DNA of 64,000 nucleotides from TMED27 sp964350695 (GTDB lineage: Bacteria; Pseudomonadota; Alphaproteobacteria; Micavibrionales; Micavibrionaceae): NCBI GenBank assembly GCA_964350695.1, contig CAYGKM010000001.1, positions 295,607 to 359,606 of the forward strand, in the 5' to 3' direction. The position numbers and the translations under genes were made by a program. The notes beneath the pieces are model-generated. The model had not been told where the DNA came from. It saw only the letters and a list, made by a program, of their open reading frames with translations, and ran no database searches. This document shows positions 8,347 through 17,097 of this stretch, one piece after another (positions within the stretch are counted from its first letter, which is position 1; every line of letters starts with the position of its first letter).

Positions 8347-8808
8347 ATGAAAATTCAAGGACCAGGCCAAACCCAAGGCCCCTCCAAAACCAAGAAAAAA
8401 GACGGCGCAAGCGGAAGCGATAAAAGCTTCGGCTCTATGGTCTCGAAAGGCCCTTCCAATTCCGGCGCAACCCAAAGCTCACAAAGCATTGCCCATGTTG
8501 ATGCGTTGCTTGCGGTTCAGGGCGCGGAAGACCCGATGGCGGGCGCAGCGAAAAAGCGTATGCGCCAGCGTTCGGTAAAATTGCTTGATGGCCTCGAAAC
8601 TTTGCGTAACAAAATGCTCATGGGCACAATGACAGTGGGCGATATGATTGATATCGCCGATGTGATCGCCTCCCACCGTGAACGCATAATGGATCCCGCT
8701 CTCACAGGGATCATGGATGAAATTGACCTGCGTGCGCAGGTTGAATTGGCGAAAATGCGCGTCGCTCTTGATGCACAAACAGGCAAGCAAGTCCGCCGCG
8801 AAGGTTAA
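8347..8808 (+). CDS. fliX: flagellar assembly regulator FliX
   Basis: In Caulobacter FliX couples assembly of the early flagellar structure to the sigma-54 activator FlbD, so that hook and rod genes are transcribed at the right stage. The ATG at 8347 is preferred over an upstream in-frame GTG (8311) because AAGGA lies 10 bases before it and because residues start MKIQGPGQ. The 153-residue product has a disordered basic N-terminus (1-60) and a helical C-terminal domain (RSVKLLDGLETLRNKMLMG, and DEIDLRAQVELAKM near residue 130), the conserved part of the family. It is divergent from the sigma-54-dependent flgI operon, which it probably controls. Confidence 0.85.
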   Translation: MKIQGPGQTQGPSKTKKKDGASGSDKSFGSMVSKGPSNSGATQSSQSIAHVDALLAVQGAEDPMAGAAKKRMRQRSVKLLDGLETLRNKMLMGTMTVGDMIDIADVIASHRERIMDPALTGIMDEIDLRAQVELAKMRVALDAQTGKQVRREG

Positions 8809-8938
8809 AACCCCACTCATCCGCAATCAAAATTCCCGCAGATACGGCTTTTTCTTGTTTTATTCTAAAACCCTGAGTATATTCCAACACCTTGGGATTT
8901 GAGACCAAGAGTTTTGTGTTTAAAAAGGATTAGAATAA

Positions 8939-9373
8939 ATGGCTTCACCAAGCAGCGTAATTGTCCCTCAGGACTACGATCCCGAAAATGACAAGGGCGA
9001 GTTCATGAACCCCGTCATGCTCGAATATTTCCGCCAATCGCTTATCAGCTGGCGCTCCGAACTTTTGCGTGAATCGCAAGATACAATCTCTAAAACCCTC
9101 CAAGGCACAGAGCTGCAAAAGCCGGATATGACTGACCGCGCATCCGAAGAAACCGATCACGCGCTGGAGCTTCGCACCCGCGACCGCGAGCGCAAATTGG
9201 TGAAGAAAATCAACTCCGCCCTTGAGCGTATTGATGACGGTGAATACGGATATTGCGAAGAAACAGGCGAGAATATTTCAGTCGCTAGGTTGAAAGCCCG
9301 CCCAATCGCCACCATGACCGTCGAGGCGCAAGAGCGTCACGAACGTATGGAAAAAACCCAGCGCGACGATTAA
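8939..9373 (+). CDS. dksA: DksA-type RNA polymerase-binding transcription factor
   Basis: DksA enters the secondary channel of RNA polymerase and modulates transcription with ppGpp. The 144-residue product has the coiled-coil arms (about residues 25-95, with the acidic tip around PDMTDRASEETD) and the C-terminal globular part, YGYCEETGENISVARLKARP. Of the four zinc cysteines only one remains; threonines and alanines replace the others. This pattern is usual in alphaproteobacterial DksA and implies a fold that does not depend on zinc. The start is supported by AAAGGA. It follows fliX in the same direction. Confidence 0.9.
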   Translation: MASPSSVIVPQDYDPENDKGEFMNPVMLEYFRQSLISWRSELLRESQDTISKTLQGTELQKPDMTDRASEETDHALELRTRDRERKLVKKINSALERIDDGEYGYCEETGENISVARLKARPIATMTVEAQERHERMEKTQRDD

Positions 9374-9379
9374 CTATTC

Positions 9380-9820
9380 TTAATGAAGACCTGTCTTTCG
9401 ATCATTTTCCTGATCAAAGATTTGGTCGTCGTTGATGCTGTCTAAGTATTCGATAAGCAATCTTTTTGTGTGAATGTCTGCAGAATATTTCGGTCTAAAC
9501 TCGGCTGCCAACGCTTCAAGACTGGTTTCGTCGCCCTGTAAAATTAATATGTCGTCGCTATACCCTATAATTTCCGGAATGCCGTATTTGCCGGCAGTCT
9601 CACAGGCAAAGGCATAAAACCGTACAAAGCCGGGATCGGCATTTTGCGCCCGAGCAAAAAACTCCATTCTTGCCGTTAAGCTATGGGCCTCTTCCATAGA
9701 CAAATCTTCGGTTGCTTCTTGATTATAGGGCGTGATGACCAGCAAAGGCGTATTATCGGGAAGCGCCCGGATCTCCGAGAGGGGGTCTTCACAAAATTCG
9801 TATTTAACGGTCTCGTTCAT
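9380..9820 (-). CDS. uncharacterised protein
   Basis: A 146-residue acidic soluble protein with no family I recognise. No signal peptide, membrane segment or cysteine motif is present. It begins MNETVKYEFCEDPLSEIRAL and ends in a charged DQENDRKTGLH tail. The gene converges on dksA with only six bases between the stops. No good Shine-Dalgarno precedes the ATG. The reading frame is intact and amino-acid use is normal, so a real gene is likely. Confidence 0.6.
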   Translation of the reverse strand: MNETVKYEFCEDPLSEIRALPDNTPLLVITPYNQEATEDLSMEEAHSLTARMEFFARAQNADPGFVRFYAFACETAGKYGIPEIIGYSDDILILQGDETSLEALAAEFRPKYSADIHTKRLLIEYLDSINDDQIFDQENDRKTGLH

Positions 9821-9984
9821 TGGTAACTCAGATCTTATTAGAAAAACTTTTATAACCCTGATCTAAAATTATGTCAATAAAAAACCGGCCCATCAGAATG
9901 AACTGAAAAGGCCGGGGTGTAGAGTTGGGTGGGTAAGGTAACTGTTTGTTATTTTTCTTTCTTTTTTAAACGTAGGCGCAGAGG

Positions 9985-10070
9985 GTTGTGGCATAAATAG
10001 GCGCTAGAAGCGAAGCGTAGCAGCGCTACGATAGCGACGCAGCAACGCAGCAACGCATTTATGACGCAAC
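9985..10070. repeat. structured intergenic element, copy C
   Basis: Lies in the 260-base gap between the unknown gene and the 3' end of flgH. An outer helix pairs 9985-9998 with 10057-10070 (13 pairs, one mismatch; the core is CATAAAT/ATTTATG). Inside is a left arm TAGGCGCTAGAAGCGAAG, a central hairpin CGTAGC(AGC)GCTACG at 10016-10030 and a right arm with AGCGACGCAGCAACGC repeats. The same layout and motifs occur at 17000-17091 and 62501-62596. The element has the same orientation as the other copies but opposes the flanking genes, so it is not a leader here. The rest of the gap (9821-9984) shows nothing clear. Confidence 0.55.
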
Positions 10071-10080
10071 GATCAAAGCC

Positions 10081-10830
10081 TTAGAATGGGAAAACGATGT
10101 CATATAATTGCTGCCCGTATCTGGGCTGCTGAACATCGGTAATCTGGCCTTCGCCGCCATACGCAATCCGCGCTTCGGCAATCTGTTCGTATGAAATCGC
10201 ATTGGCGACAGAAATATCTTCAGGACGGATCACGCCGTCAACTTGCAAAATCCGCTTCTCGAAATTCACCAAAACTTCCTGACGGCCGTGAATGACCATA
10301 TTTCCGTTCGGTAAAATCTGCGTAATCAGCGCCGCCAATTGCACTTCGATTTTCTCGTCGCGCTCAACCGATCCTGTACCGCTATGGTTTGATGTTGAGT
10401 CAAAATCAATCAAATTGTTGTTATCAATCGCCTCCGGAAGAACGCGGTTTAAAGCCTGCTCATATCCCAAAAGTGCGCCAAGTTGAGAACCTTCTCCGCT
10501 GGAGCGTGTGCGTGATGTTTCGTTTTCCAGCTCTGCGCTGTCATCAATATCAATCGTCACGGTGATGATATCGCCGACATCATTCGCGCGCTGGTCTTTA
10601 AAGAAGGTTGTGCGGTCACTCGCCCAAAGCGAATTCACCTGCGGGTTCACGTTTTTCGGGCTAGGCATCGGCATGCTGACAGGTTGATATCCGCGCTCTG
10701 TTGTCGGGTTTTCAATCTTGCTCATCTGCGGCGCTTGCCCGATATTGGCAATGCGGTCTGCCGCGGAACATGCGCTGAGGGCGCTTCCCGTCAATAAAAC
10801 CAATCCTAATTTTAAAACTCTATGTTTCAT
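10081..10830 (-). CDS. flgH: flagellar L-ring protein FlgH
   Basis: FlgH is the outer-membrane lipoprotein ring around the rod. The ATG at 10830 is chosen because AAGGAG sits just upstream and it gives a clean lipoprotein signal, MKHRVLKLGLVLLTG with lipobox LSAC, making Cys20 the lipidated residue. The body has SLWASDRTTFFKDQRANDVG and GDIITVTIDIDD, FlgH family motifs, and ends with RPEDISVANAISYEQIAEARIAY and a DIVFPF C-terminus. At 249 residues it is of normal length. It is the last gene of the flgF-flgG-flgA-flgH operon, 23 bases after flgA. Confidence 0.96.
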   Translation of the reverse strand: MKHRVLKLGLVLLTGSALSACSAADRIANIGQAPQMSKIENPTTERGYQPVSMPMPSPKNVNPQVNSLWASDRTTFFKDQRANDVGDIITVTIDIDDSAELENETSRTRSSGEGSQLGALLGYEQALNRVLPEAIDNNNLIDFDSTSNHSGTGSVERDEKIEVQLAALITQILPNGNMVIHGRQEVLVNFEKRILQVDGVIRPEDISVANAISYEQIAEARIAYGGEGQITDVQQPRYGQQLYDIVFPF

Positions 10831-10853
10831 GTTTTTCTCCTTACGCACCTAAA

Positions 10854-11825
10854 TTAAAAATTCTGAACTGTGATTTCGCGCGCGCCTGTCACAAGCCCTT
10901 GCACGGTTTCGTTGCTGCTCGTATTCGTCACGCGGATGTAATCGCCCATTGCACCAAATTCCAGCGCCTTGCCTTGCGCGGTCAGCGTCATGCCATTGGC
11001 TGTAAACACCATGGTCACATTCTCTCCGCGATCCACGATCCGAGGCGCTTCAATCTCGTTTAATTTCACCGTCTTGCCCGACATCAAAATGCGGCGCGGT
11101 GTCATGCCGACCAAATCTTCGGCCTTCATTACCAAATCATGGTTCACGCGCTCTTCCGGCATGTCGATGAAATCAATATCGCGAATGCCGATAAGGTCGC
11201 CCGCCTGCAATGTTGTGCGCGGCACAGGCACTTTCACAAGGCGCTCAACGCTGCCGCTCACGCGCATCTGGCGCACGGCGTTTTCTTTTGACGGCGCCGC
11301 CAGCATCGCTTCAAAGCGATCGGTATTGGGCAGGTAGTTCAGCGAAACCACTTCAACACTATTGGGCGTTTCATACGGCAAAATCATCTCGGCCATTTCA
11401 TTCGGGATAATCACGTTGAAATCGCCGTTCAAACCTTCGCCGTGAAGCGCATTTTTGATGCTGTCTTCAACCTGATTGCGCTCGATAACGGTCGCTGCGC
11501 GCGTCAAAACAATGGTATCCGCGCTTGATACAGGGCGCCAATCTAAATCCAGCGCCTTGGCAATGCGCATCAATGTGCGGGCATTCAGCGTCATATCCTG
11601 ACCGGGGCGGGGCGCAGGGCCAAGCACGCGGTCGGCTTTATTATCCAGCCCATCAAACAAATCTCCAAGCTTGATAGAGCTATCCGTAATCACGCTGGCA
11701 GGTTTAAGGCTCACCGCAGAAGCTGTTTTCGAAATAGCCATGCTCACAAAAGCCATCGCCATAAATCCGATCAGCGTAAGCGCTGTGCGTTTTAAATGAA
11801 GCGGTCTTTGTCTTGTCTTGTTCAT
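10854..11825 (-). CDS. flgA: flagellar P-ring assembly chaperone FlgA
   Basis: FlgA is a periplasmic chaperone for P-ring formation. The 323-residue product has an N-terminal hydrophobic segment (about residues 14-36, ending in SASAV-like sequence) for Sec export. A SAF-type domain near the C-terminus includes LQAGDLIGIRDIDFIDM, GMTPRRILMSGKTV and the closing VTGAREITVQNF. It lies between flgG and flgH, the common alphaproteobacterial arrangement. Confidence 0.9.
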   Translation of the reverse strand: MNKTRQRPLHLKRTALTLIGFMAMAFVSMAISKTASAVSLKPASVITDSSIKLGDLFDGLDNKADRVLGPAPRPGQDMTLNARTLMRIAKALDLDWRPVSSADTIVLTRAATVIERNQVEDSIKNALHGEGLNGDFNVIIPNEMAEMILPYETPNSVEVVSLNYLPNTDRFEAMLAAPSKENAVRQMRVSGSVERLVKVPVPRTTLQAGDLIGIRDIDFIDMPEERVNHDLVMKAEDLVGMTPRRILMSGKTVKLNEIEAPRIVDRGENVTMVFTANGMTLTAQGKALEFGAMGDYIRVTNTSSNETVQGLVTGAREITVQNF

Positions 11826-11863
11826 GGCTATTCCCTTTCCTTATGCTACCCGTTTACGTCCTA

Positions 11864-12649
11864 TTATCTAAGCTGAGTGGCTGTTTGCAGCATCTCATCC
11901 GATGTCGAGATTACGTTTGAGTTCATCTCATACGCACGCTGCGCTTCGATAAGCTGTGTAATCTCTTCCACCACGTTTACGTTTGATTGCTCAAGCGCGC
12001 CTTGGCGGATCGCGCCGAATTCTTCCGTTGCCGGGTTGCCTGTTGTCGGCGCGCCCGATGCGTCTGTCTCCATATAGAAGTTATCGCCGACCGCTTCCAA
12101 ACCTGTGGGGTTCACGAAATTCGCAAGCTGTAATTGGCCCAAATTCGATGTCGCGGTTTGCCCCGGCAATGTCACAAGGACTTCACCGGTATTGTTGATA
12201 TCAACGCTCAGCGCATCTGGCGGCACGGTAATGCCCGGATCAACTGCATATCCTTGCACGGTCACAAGCTCGCCATTTTCGTTAAGCTGGAATGTCCCGT
12301 CACGCGTATATGCTGTTTCACCGCTCGGCAATTCAATCTGGAAGAACCCTTCACCTGTAATCGCAAGATCAAGCGGGTTTTCCGTGATCTGGATCGCGCC
12401 TTGTCCGTGCTGGCGGTAAACCGCGCCCGTGCGCACACCAAGACCCATCTGGATCCCTGATGGAACAGTCGTCCCGCTATCCGAACTCGTAGAGCCGGGG
12501 CGGTCAATGTTTTGATAAATCAAATCCTGAAAGGCCGCGCGCTGGCGTTTATAGCCTGTCGTGGTCATGTTCGCGATGTTATTCGATATCACATCTACAT
12601 TTGTTTGCTGCGCCAGCATTCCTGTTGCGCCGATATCAAGTGATCTCAT
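11864..12649 (-). CDS. flgG: flagellar distal rod protein FlgG
   Basis: A 261-residue rod protein of the usual length. The N-terminus has the family start MRSLDIGATGMLAQQ followed by NNIANMTTTGYKRQRAAFQD. It includes the FlgG-type segment that lengthens the distal rod (DSGTTVPSGIQMGLGVRTG), a GEGFFQ turn and the C-terminal EQSNVNVVEEITQLIEAQR-type coiled segment. It is exported by the flagellar apparatus without a signal peptide. It is 25 bases after flgF and is the second gene of its operon. Confidence 0.97.
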   Translation of the reverse strand: MRSLDIGATGMLAQQTNVDVISNNIANMTTTGYKRQRAAFQDLIYQNIDRPGSTSSDSGTTVPSGIQMGLGVRTGAVYRQHGQGAIQITENPLDLAITGEGFFQIELPSGETAYTRDGTFQLNENGELVTVQGYAVDPGITVPPDALSVDINNTGEVLVTLPGQTATSNLGQLQLANFVNPTGLEAVGDNFYMETDASGAPTTGNPATEEFGAIRQGALEQSNVNVVEEITQLIEAQRAYEMNSNVISTSDEMLQTATQLR

Positions 12650-12674
12650 GGGTCTTCTCCTTTTTAAAGTCTAA

Positions 12675-13415
12675 TTAGTTACTGCCTGTGAGCTTTTGTA
12701 TCGCTCCACGCAGGCGTTCATTTTCGGTTTTCAAAATATTCTGTGTCGCTTGGAAATCGCGCAGCGTCTCAATCATCCGCGTCACTTCCACAACGCTGTT
12801 CACGTTCGAGCCTTCCAAAGTGCCTTGCTTCACGCGCGTATTGGCGGGCGGAATGGGCGCTGCGTCGGTCTTGTACATATTATCGCCAAGCGGCTCGAGC
12901 TTCTGAAGGTTTTCAAACTCGACAAGCATAAGCTGTCCCAACTGACCATCCTGATTGGACACAACGCCTTTTTCGTCAATCTTCACTTCGCTGGAGCCGG
13001 GCGGAATAACGATATTACCGCCGCCTGCGCCCGCAACGGCGAACCCGGCAGAGCTGGCCAAAATGCCTTCTGCGGAAAGTTGAAAATCACCGGCGCGTGT
13101 GTAATTAATCTGTCCGCCGGGGCCCTGAATACCAAGAAAGCCCGGACCGTCCAAAGAGACGTCGAGCGAATTACCGGTAACGGAAACGGAGCCGGGGGAG
13201 GTGTCATCATACTGTCCCTTGTTCCACACAAAAGACAGCGGATCATCAACGCCGTCAGGCGCGTCATGGCGGGGATCCGAGATAAACTCCTCAAAGATCA
13301 AATTCTGACCGCGATATCCGGTCGTGTTCATATTGGCAATGTTGTTGGCAACAATGTCCATATTGGTCTGGAGCGTCATTTGCCGCGACAATGCGAGATA
13401 GATACTATTTTCCAT
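12675..13415 (-). CDS. flgF: flagellar proximal rod protein FlgF
   Basis: The first gene of the flgFGAH operon. The ATG at 13415 follows AAGGA by seven bases and is preferred to a GTG three bases earlier. The 246-residue product starts MENSIYLALSRQM and has NNIANMNTTGYRGQN, a GPGFLGIQG turn and the C-terminal LEGSNVNSVVEVTRMIE region of the rod/hook family. It forms part of the proximal rod beneath FlgG. A sigma-54 promoter lies about 90 bases upstream. Confidence 0.95.
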   Translation of the reverse strand: MENSIYLALSRQMTLQTNMDIVANNIANMNTTGYRGQNLIFEEFISDPRHDAPDGVDDPLSFVWNKGQYDDTSPGSVSVTGNSLDVSLDGPGFLGIQGPGGQINYTRAGDFQLSAEGILASSAGFAVAGAGGGNIVIPPGSSEVKIDEKGVVSNQDGQLGQLMLVEFENLQKLEPLGDNMYKTDAAPIPPANTRVKQGTLEGSNVNSVVEVTRMIETLRDFQATQNILKTENERLRGAIQKLTGSN

Positions 13416-13491
13416 CACTTTTTCCTTACCCGTTTCGGGTGTTTGTTGAACTTACGCTTTTAATTTTGCGCATTGATTTCGAAAGGGACGT

Positions 13492-13507
13492 TGCATACGC
13501 CGTGCCA
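13492..13507 (-). promoter_or_regulatory. sigma-54 promoter for the flgF operon
   Basis: Leftward the sequence is TGGCACGGCGTATGCA, one mismatch from TGGCAC-N5-TTGCA, with GG-N10-GC spacing (GG 13506-13505, GC 13494-13493). The predicted start of transcription is near 13481, about 65 bases before flgF. It lies in the 323-base divergent gap between flgF and fliL. Confidence 0.8.
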
Positions 13508-13662
13508 GTTTAAAAAACCAAGATAAAACAATGGGTTGTAAAATCACGGCCTTGCCCCAAAACTCTAAACCCGAGTCGCGATGGGCATTACGGCGAAGGC
13601 GGCGGTGGTAATTTTTTCCGCCTCCCCCTGTGTATAGTTTGTCAAAGCCATAAGCAGCGCAT

Positions 13663-13691
13663 TAGACGCAAGGGCCGTTTTCTTTTATACT
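13663..13691 (+). promoter_or_regulatory. possible sigma-70 promoter for the fliL-fliM operon
   Basis: TAGACG (13663-13668) and TATACT (13686-13691) are separated by 17 bases and point toward fliL, whose ATG is 48 bases downstream. No sigma-54 motif is seen for this direction, so stator/switch genes may be expressed earlier than rod and hook genes. Confidence 0.4.
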
Positions 13692-13738
13692 GGTGAAGGA
13701 AAATTCCTCCATCATCACAAACCTTTAAAGAGCCCGCC

Positions 13739-14392
13739 ATGTCAGACGAAGAAGACCGAGACGACCTTGATAACGAGAATGAAGACGGAGAATCCGCCGA
13801 AGGTGAAGGCTCCGGCGAAGAAGAGGGCGGTAATAAGAAGCTCTTTATCATCATCGGCGCGGTTGTCGTTCTGTTGATCGGCGGCGCGGCCGGCGCATAT
13901 TTCACCGGCATGCTCGACAGCGTTTTGGGCGTTGAACACGCCGAAGAATGCGTCGAGGAAGTTGATGAGCATGGCGAGGTTCTGCATGCCTGTCCTGAAG
14001 AGGCGGAGCATGGCGAAGACGAAGAACATGCCGAAGAAGACGCAGGCGATCACGGCGGCGGTGATGGTCATGGCGCAGCAGCAGGCGGCGGTAAATTTAT
14101 TGAAATCCCGACAATGATCGTAAACCTCAACACCGATGACGGCACGCCGCGCTATTTGCGCCTCAGTGTGCAACTCGAACTCAAATCCTCTGCGGATTAC
14201 CCGAAGGTTGAAGCGGTGATGCCCCGCGTAATCGACCAATTCCAAACATATTTGCGGGAATTGCGCGTGCGCGACCTGCGCGGTTCAGCAGGAATTTACC
14301 GCCTGCAGATGGAATTGCTTTGGCGCGTAAACCAGGCTTCCGCACCTGTAAAAGTAAAAGATGTGTTGTTTCAGGAAATTTTGATCCAATAA
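13739..14392 (+). CDS. fliL: flagellar basal body-associated protein FliL
   Basis: FliL is a single-pass inner-membrane protein that rings the stators. The 217-residue product has an acidic cytoplasmic N-terminus (residues 1-30), one membrane helix at about 35-60 (LFIIIGAVVVLLIGGAAGA) and an unusually long His/Asp/Glu-rich periplasmic linker (about 65-120, EEAEHGEDEEHAEED). The conserved domain follows: MIVNLNTDDGTPRYLRLSVQLEL and a C-terminal VKVKDVLFQEILIQ. The His-rich linker could bind metal or simply be a spacer. It is the first gene of the rightward stator/switch operon. Confidence 0.93.
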   Translation: MSDEEDRDDLDNENEDGESAEGEGSGEEEGGNKKLFIIIGAVVVLLIGGAAGAYFTGMLDSVLGVEHAEECVEEVDEHGEVLHACPEEAEHGEDEEHAEEDAGDHGGGDGHGAAAGGGKFIEIPTMIVNLNTDDGTPRYLRLSVQLELKSSADYPKVEAVMPRVIDQFQTYLRELRVRDLRGSAGIYRLQMELLWRVNQASAPVKVKDVLFQEILIQ

Positions 14393-14407
14393 TGCTATAC
14401 TGAAGAT

Positions 14408-14423
14408 AGGCATGCTTATTGCA
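14408..14423 (+). promoter_or_regulatory. weak sigma-54-like site before fliM
   Basis: AGGCATGCTTATTGCA has exact GG-N10-GC spacing and a perfect TTGCA -12 part, but two mismatches in the -24 part. It sits in the 77-base gap between fliL and fliM and would start transcription about 35 bases before fliM. Confidence 0.3.
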
Positions 14424-14469
14424 TTATAAAGAATGAATGAAATAACCATAGACATAAGAACCGAACAGC

Positions 14470-15576
14470 ATGAGTGATACAAGCACCGAAGAGCTTGAGA
14501 ATGTAAGCGAAGAAGAAACAGCCGCAGCGCAAGGCCCTGCGGTTGATGCCACGGATTCTGATCTGGACGAAGCCCTCCCCGATTTCGATGATCTGGAAGA
14601 TGCGGAAGGCGGAACGCGCATTCTCAACCAGGAAGAAATTGACTCTCTCCTCGGCTTTGATGATGACGGCGATGAGGGCGAAACCTCAGGCGTTATGGCG
14701 CTTATCAACTCCGCCATGGTCAATTACGAGCGTCTGCCGATGCTCGATATCGTGTTCGACCGCCTTGTTCGCTTGATGTCGACATCCTTGCGAAACCTGA
14801 CCTCCGATAACGTTGAGGTCTCCCTCGATCAAGTTTCAACTGTGCGCTTCGGCGATTACATGAACTCTATTCCCCTCCCTGCAATGCTCTCGGTCTTCAA
14901 GGCCGAAGAATGGGACAATAACGGACTTCTTGTGACAGACTCCGCCCTCATCTACTCCATCGTTGATGTGCTTTTGGGCGGACGTAAAGGAACGCCCGCG
15001 ATACGCGTGGAAGGCCGCCCTTACACCACCATTGAAACCAAGCTCGTGGAAAAAATGGTTGCCGTCACGCTCGGCGATTTGTCCTCCGCGTTTGACCCGC
15101 TTTCCCCCGTCAGCTTCAACCTCGACCGCATGGAAACAAACCCCCGTTTCGCCACCATCTCCCAAAGCGGCAATGCCTGTGTGCTGGCCCGCCTTCGGGT
15201 GGATATGGGCGATAGAGGAGGGCGCGCCGAAGTCCTTATTCCTTACGCGACGCTGGAGCCTATCCGTGAATTGCTCTTGCAGATGTTCATGGGTGAAAAA
15301 TTCGGCCGTGACTCTATCTGGGAAAGCCACCTGACGACCGAGCTTCATAAAACCGATATTCAGCTCCAGGCCATTCTCGGTGAAAAACTCATCCCCCTTG
15401 GGCAAATGCTGAACTGGAAACTGGGAACCACCGTGATGTTCACCACCCGCACAGAAGAAGACTTAGAGCTTCGCTGTGGTGATTTCCCGATGTTCCGCGG
15501 CCCTGTCGGCCAAAAACAGGATAATATTGCTGTGAAGATTGAAAATTACATCGAACCCGAAGAGGATGATGACTAA
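14470..15576 (+). CDS. fliM: flagellar motor switch protein FliM
   Basis: FliM forms the C-ring wall, binds CheY-P and sets rotation direction. The 368-residue protein has an acidic N-terminal extension (1-55) before the LNQEEIDSLLGF motif, which is usually at the very N-terminus and binds CheY or FliN. The middle domain contains YERLPMLDIVFDRLVRLMSTSLRNL, and the C-terminal SpoA-like domain contains LRCGDFPMFRGPVG near residue 340. The stop overlaps the start of the next gene (ATGA-type coupling). Confidence 0.96.
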   Translation: MSDTSTEELENVSEEETAAAQGPAVDATDSDLDEALPDFDDLEDAEGGTRILNQEEIDSLLGFDDDGDEGETSGVMALINSAMVNYERLPMLDIVFDRLVRLMSTSLRNLTSDNVEVSLDQVSTVRFGDYMNSIPLPAMLSVFKAEEWDNNGLLVTDSALIYSIVDVLLGGRKGTPAIRVEGRPYTTIETKLVEKMVAVTLGDLSSAFDPLSPVSFNLDRMETNPRFATISQSGNACVLARLRVDMGDRGGRAEVLIPYATLEPIRELLLQMFMGEKFGRDSIWESHLTTELHKTDIQLQAILGEKLIPLGQMLNWKLGTTVMFTTRTEEDLELRCGDFPMFRGPVGQKQDNIAVKIENYIEPEEDDD

Positions 15577-16133
15577 TGAGTGCTGACTTACTGAGTTTAA
15601 TAATGGATTTTGTTGTTTTGGTGGCGCTCGGCGGCACAATATACTTCGCAATGAGGCTGAATAACGGCCTGACCAATTTCAGAAGCAGCCGTGAGGAATT
15701 AAAAACCTTGATTTCAGAACTGAGCGAAAACATAGACCAGGCACAAAGCTCGATTGAATCTTTAAGAAAGGCCAGCAACACCGCCGCAAATAATTTGGAA
15801 GATGTTCTTCATGATTCAAAACGTATGGCCGAAGACCTTCGCATGATTAATGATGCCAGCAACAGCCTCGCCAACCGCATGGAAGGGCTGGCGCAAAAAA
15901 ACCGCCTCGCGGCGCAAAACCTGACAAACGAAGATTTTGAAGACGACGAATTTTTTGATGAAGAAAACGGCAATGATAACGCGCCGATAAGGGGAAACAT
16001 CGAAACCCCGTCTTTCTTTATTCAGGATAAAGAATTTGATGATAATGATACTGGCGAGTTTTCAAGCCAGGCCGAAAAAGAGCTTTATGAGGCCCTGAAA
16101 AAGAATAAGAAAAAACGCTCCGGAGGCGCATAG
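15576..16133 (+). CDS. DUF6468 family flagellar-locus protein
   Basis: A 185-residue protein with one N-terminal membrane helix (about residues 5-26, LLSLIMDFVVLVALGGTIYF), a coiled-coil region (about 30-115, ELSENIDQAQSSIESLRKA) and a charged C-terminus ending in KKNKKKRSGGA. The layout matches the DUF6468 family found in alphaproteobacterial flagellar clusters next to fliM; its role is unknown. It is translationally coupled to fliM and followed five bases later by the motE-like gene, so a part in stator or C-ring assembly is plausible. Confidence 0.75.
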   Translation: MSADLLSLIMDFVVLVALGGTIYFAMRLNNGLTNFRSSREELKTLISELSENIDQAQSSIESLRKASNTAANNLEDVLHDSKRMAEDLRMINDASNSLANRMEGLAQKNRLAAQNLTNEDFEDDEFFDEENGNDNAPIRGNIETPSFFIQDKEFDDNDTGEFSSQAEKELYEALKKNKKKRSGGA

Positions 16134-16138
16134 TTTTA

Positions 16139-16936
16139 ATGGATTACCAGAAAATAAAAATTCTTCCGATCTTGGTCATCGTCGCGATGCTTGCCTTTTC
16201 CGTGCGGCTTGTTGATTTCGCAACAGGCGTAAGCACATTGACAGGCTCTGCCTTTGCAGAAGACGGCGCGCCAACCGAAGATAGCGCGCAGACCCCTGAT
16301 GATGCCGCGCTCACCGAAGCCACAGAAGAGCCGATGGCTGCTGATGCTGATGCAGATGCCGAAAAAATTGCTATGTCTGGTACTGGTGAAGATGCCAAGG
16401 AATCCGAAGCAAAAGAACCTGAAAAAGCCGCAGAGACCCCTGCAAAAGAAGAAGACACCAAGGACGAAAACAAACCCGAAATTGACTGGCGCGATGCCGG
16501 CGATGAAGAGCTTGGCTATTCATCGGTACGCATGGAAATGTTCGACGACCTCGGCAAGCGCGGCGAAAACCTCGATCAGCGCGAGCGCGACCTCGTCACC
16601 CGCGAAGCGCTTCTTAAGGCCGCCGAGCAGGAACTCGACCAAAAATATAACGAGCTTTCACAGCTCCGCAATAAAATCGAAAGTCTTTTAGGAGAGCAAT
16701 CCGAAGAAGAGCAAGCCCGTATCACAAGCCTTGTGAAGGTGTATGAAGGCATGAAACCCAAAGACGCCGCGCGCATCTTCGATACCCTCGATCTTGATGT
16801 TTTAATCTCTGTCATGTCCCGCATGGGCGAGCGGAAACTCTCGCCTATTCTGGCCAATATGAACCCCGAACGCGCCCGCACGGTCACCATCATGCTCGCC
16901 GAAGAAAAACAGCTCCCCACATTGCTGCCGAATTAA
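16139..16936 (+). CDS. motE: MotE-like periplasmic motor chaperone (MgtE N-terminal domain)
   Basis: A 265-residue protein with an N-terminal hydrophobic segment (residues 8-28) that is a signal or membrane anchor. An Ala/Glu/Asp-rich linker (35-120) and a coiled coil (about 130-185) follow, then a C-terminal MgtE_N-type domain with SLVKVYEGMKPKDAARIFD and a closing NMNPERARTVTIMLAE. In Sinorhizobium, MotE of this build is a periplasmic chaperone for MotC. No MotC-like gene is visible here, so its partner may be one of the two MotB-type proteins downstream. The family assignment is firm and the role is inferred. Confidence 0.75.
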   Translation: MDYQKIKILPILVIVAMLAFSVRLVDFATGVSTLTGSAFAEDGAPTEDSAQTPDDAALTEATEEPMAADADADAEKIAMSGTGEDAKESEAKEPEKAAETPAKEEDTKDENKPEIDWRDAGDEELGYSSVRMEMFDDLGKRGENLDQRERDLVTREALLKAAEQELDQKYNELSQLRNKIESLLGEQSEEEQARITSLVKVYEGMKPKDAARIFDTLDLDVLISVMSRMGERKLSPILANMNPERARTVTIMLAEEKQLPTLLPN

Positions 16937-16999
16937 ACCGCTCTTAATAAATTCCGGTCTTTCCCATTCTGCGCTATTCCTGTTATTCTAAAGGAGTTG

Positions 17000-17091
17000 C
17001 TTGAAATTATTTTTGCACTAGGCGCGAGCGACGACGAATAGAAGGCCCTTATTTTAGGAGCGAAGCAACACCCTGCAAAAGGAAATGCAAG
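17000..17091 (+). repeat. structured intergenic/leader element, copy A
   Basis: Fills most of the 161-base gap between motE and the MotB-like gene. CTTG at 17000-17003 can pair with CAAG at 17088-17091, and TTTTGCA at 17011-17017 pairs with TGCAAAA at 17074-17080. Inside are a left arm TAGGCGCGAGCGACGACG, a small AT-rich hairpin (AATAG...TTATT, about 17037-17053) and a right arm TTAGGAGCGAAGCAACACCC. The 3' strand of the outer helix overlaps the AAGGAA ribosome-binding site of the gene at 17098, so folding could hide that site. Copies B and C share motifs and layout. Confidence 0.6.
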
Positions 17092-17097
17092 GAACTC

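Noticed and set aside
13531..13611. 26-residue frame (MGCKITALPQ...) in the flgF-fliL gap
   Set aside because: No Shine-Dalgarno, arginine-rich by chance from GC-rich repeats, and no sign of conservation can be seen.
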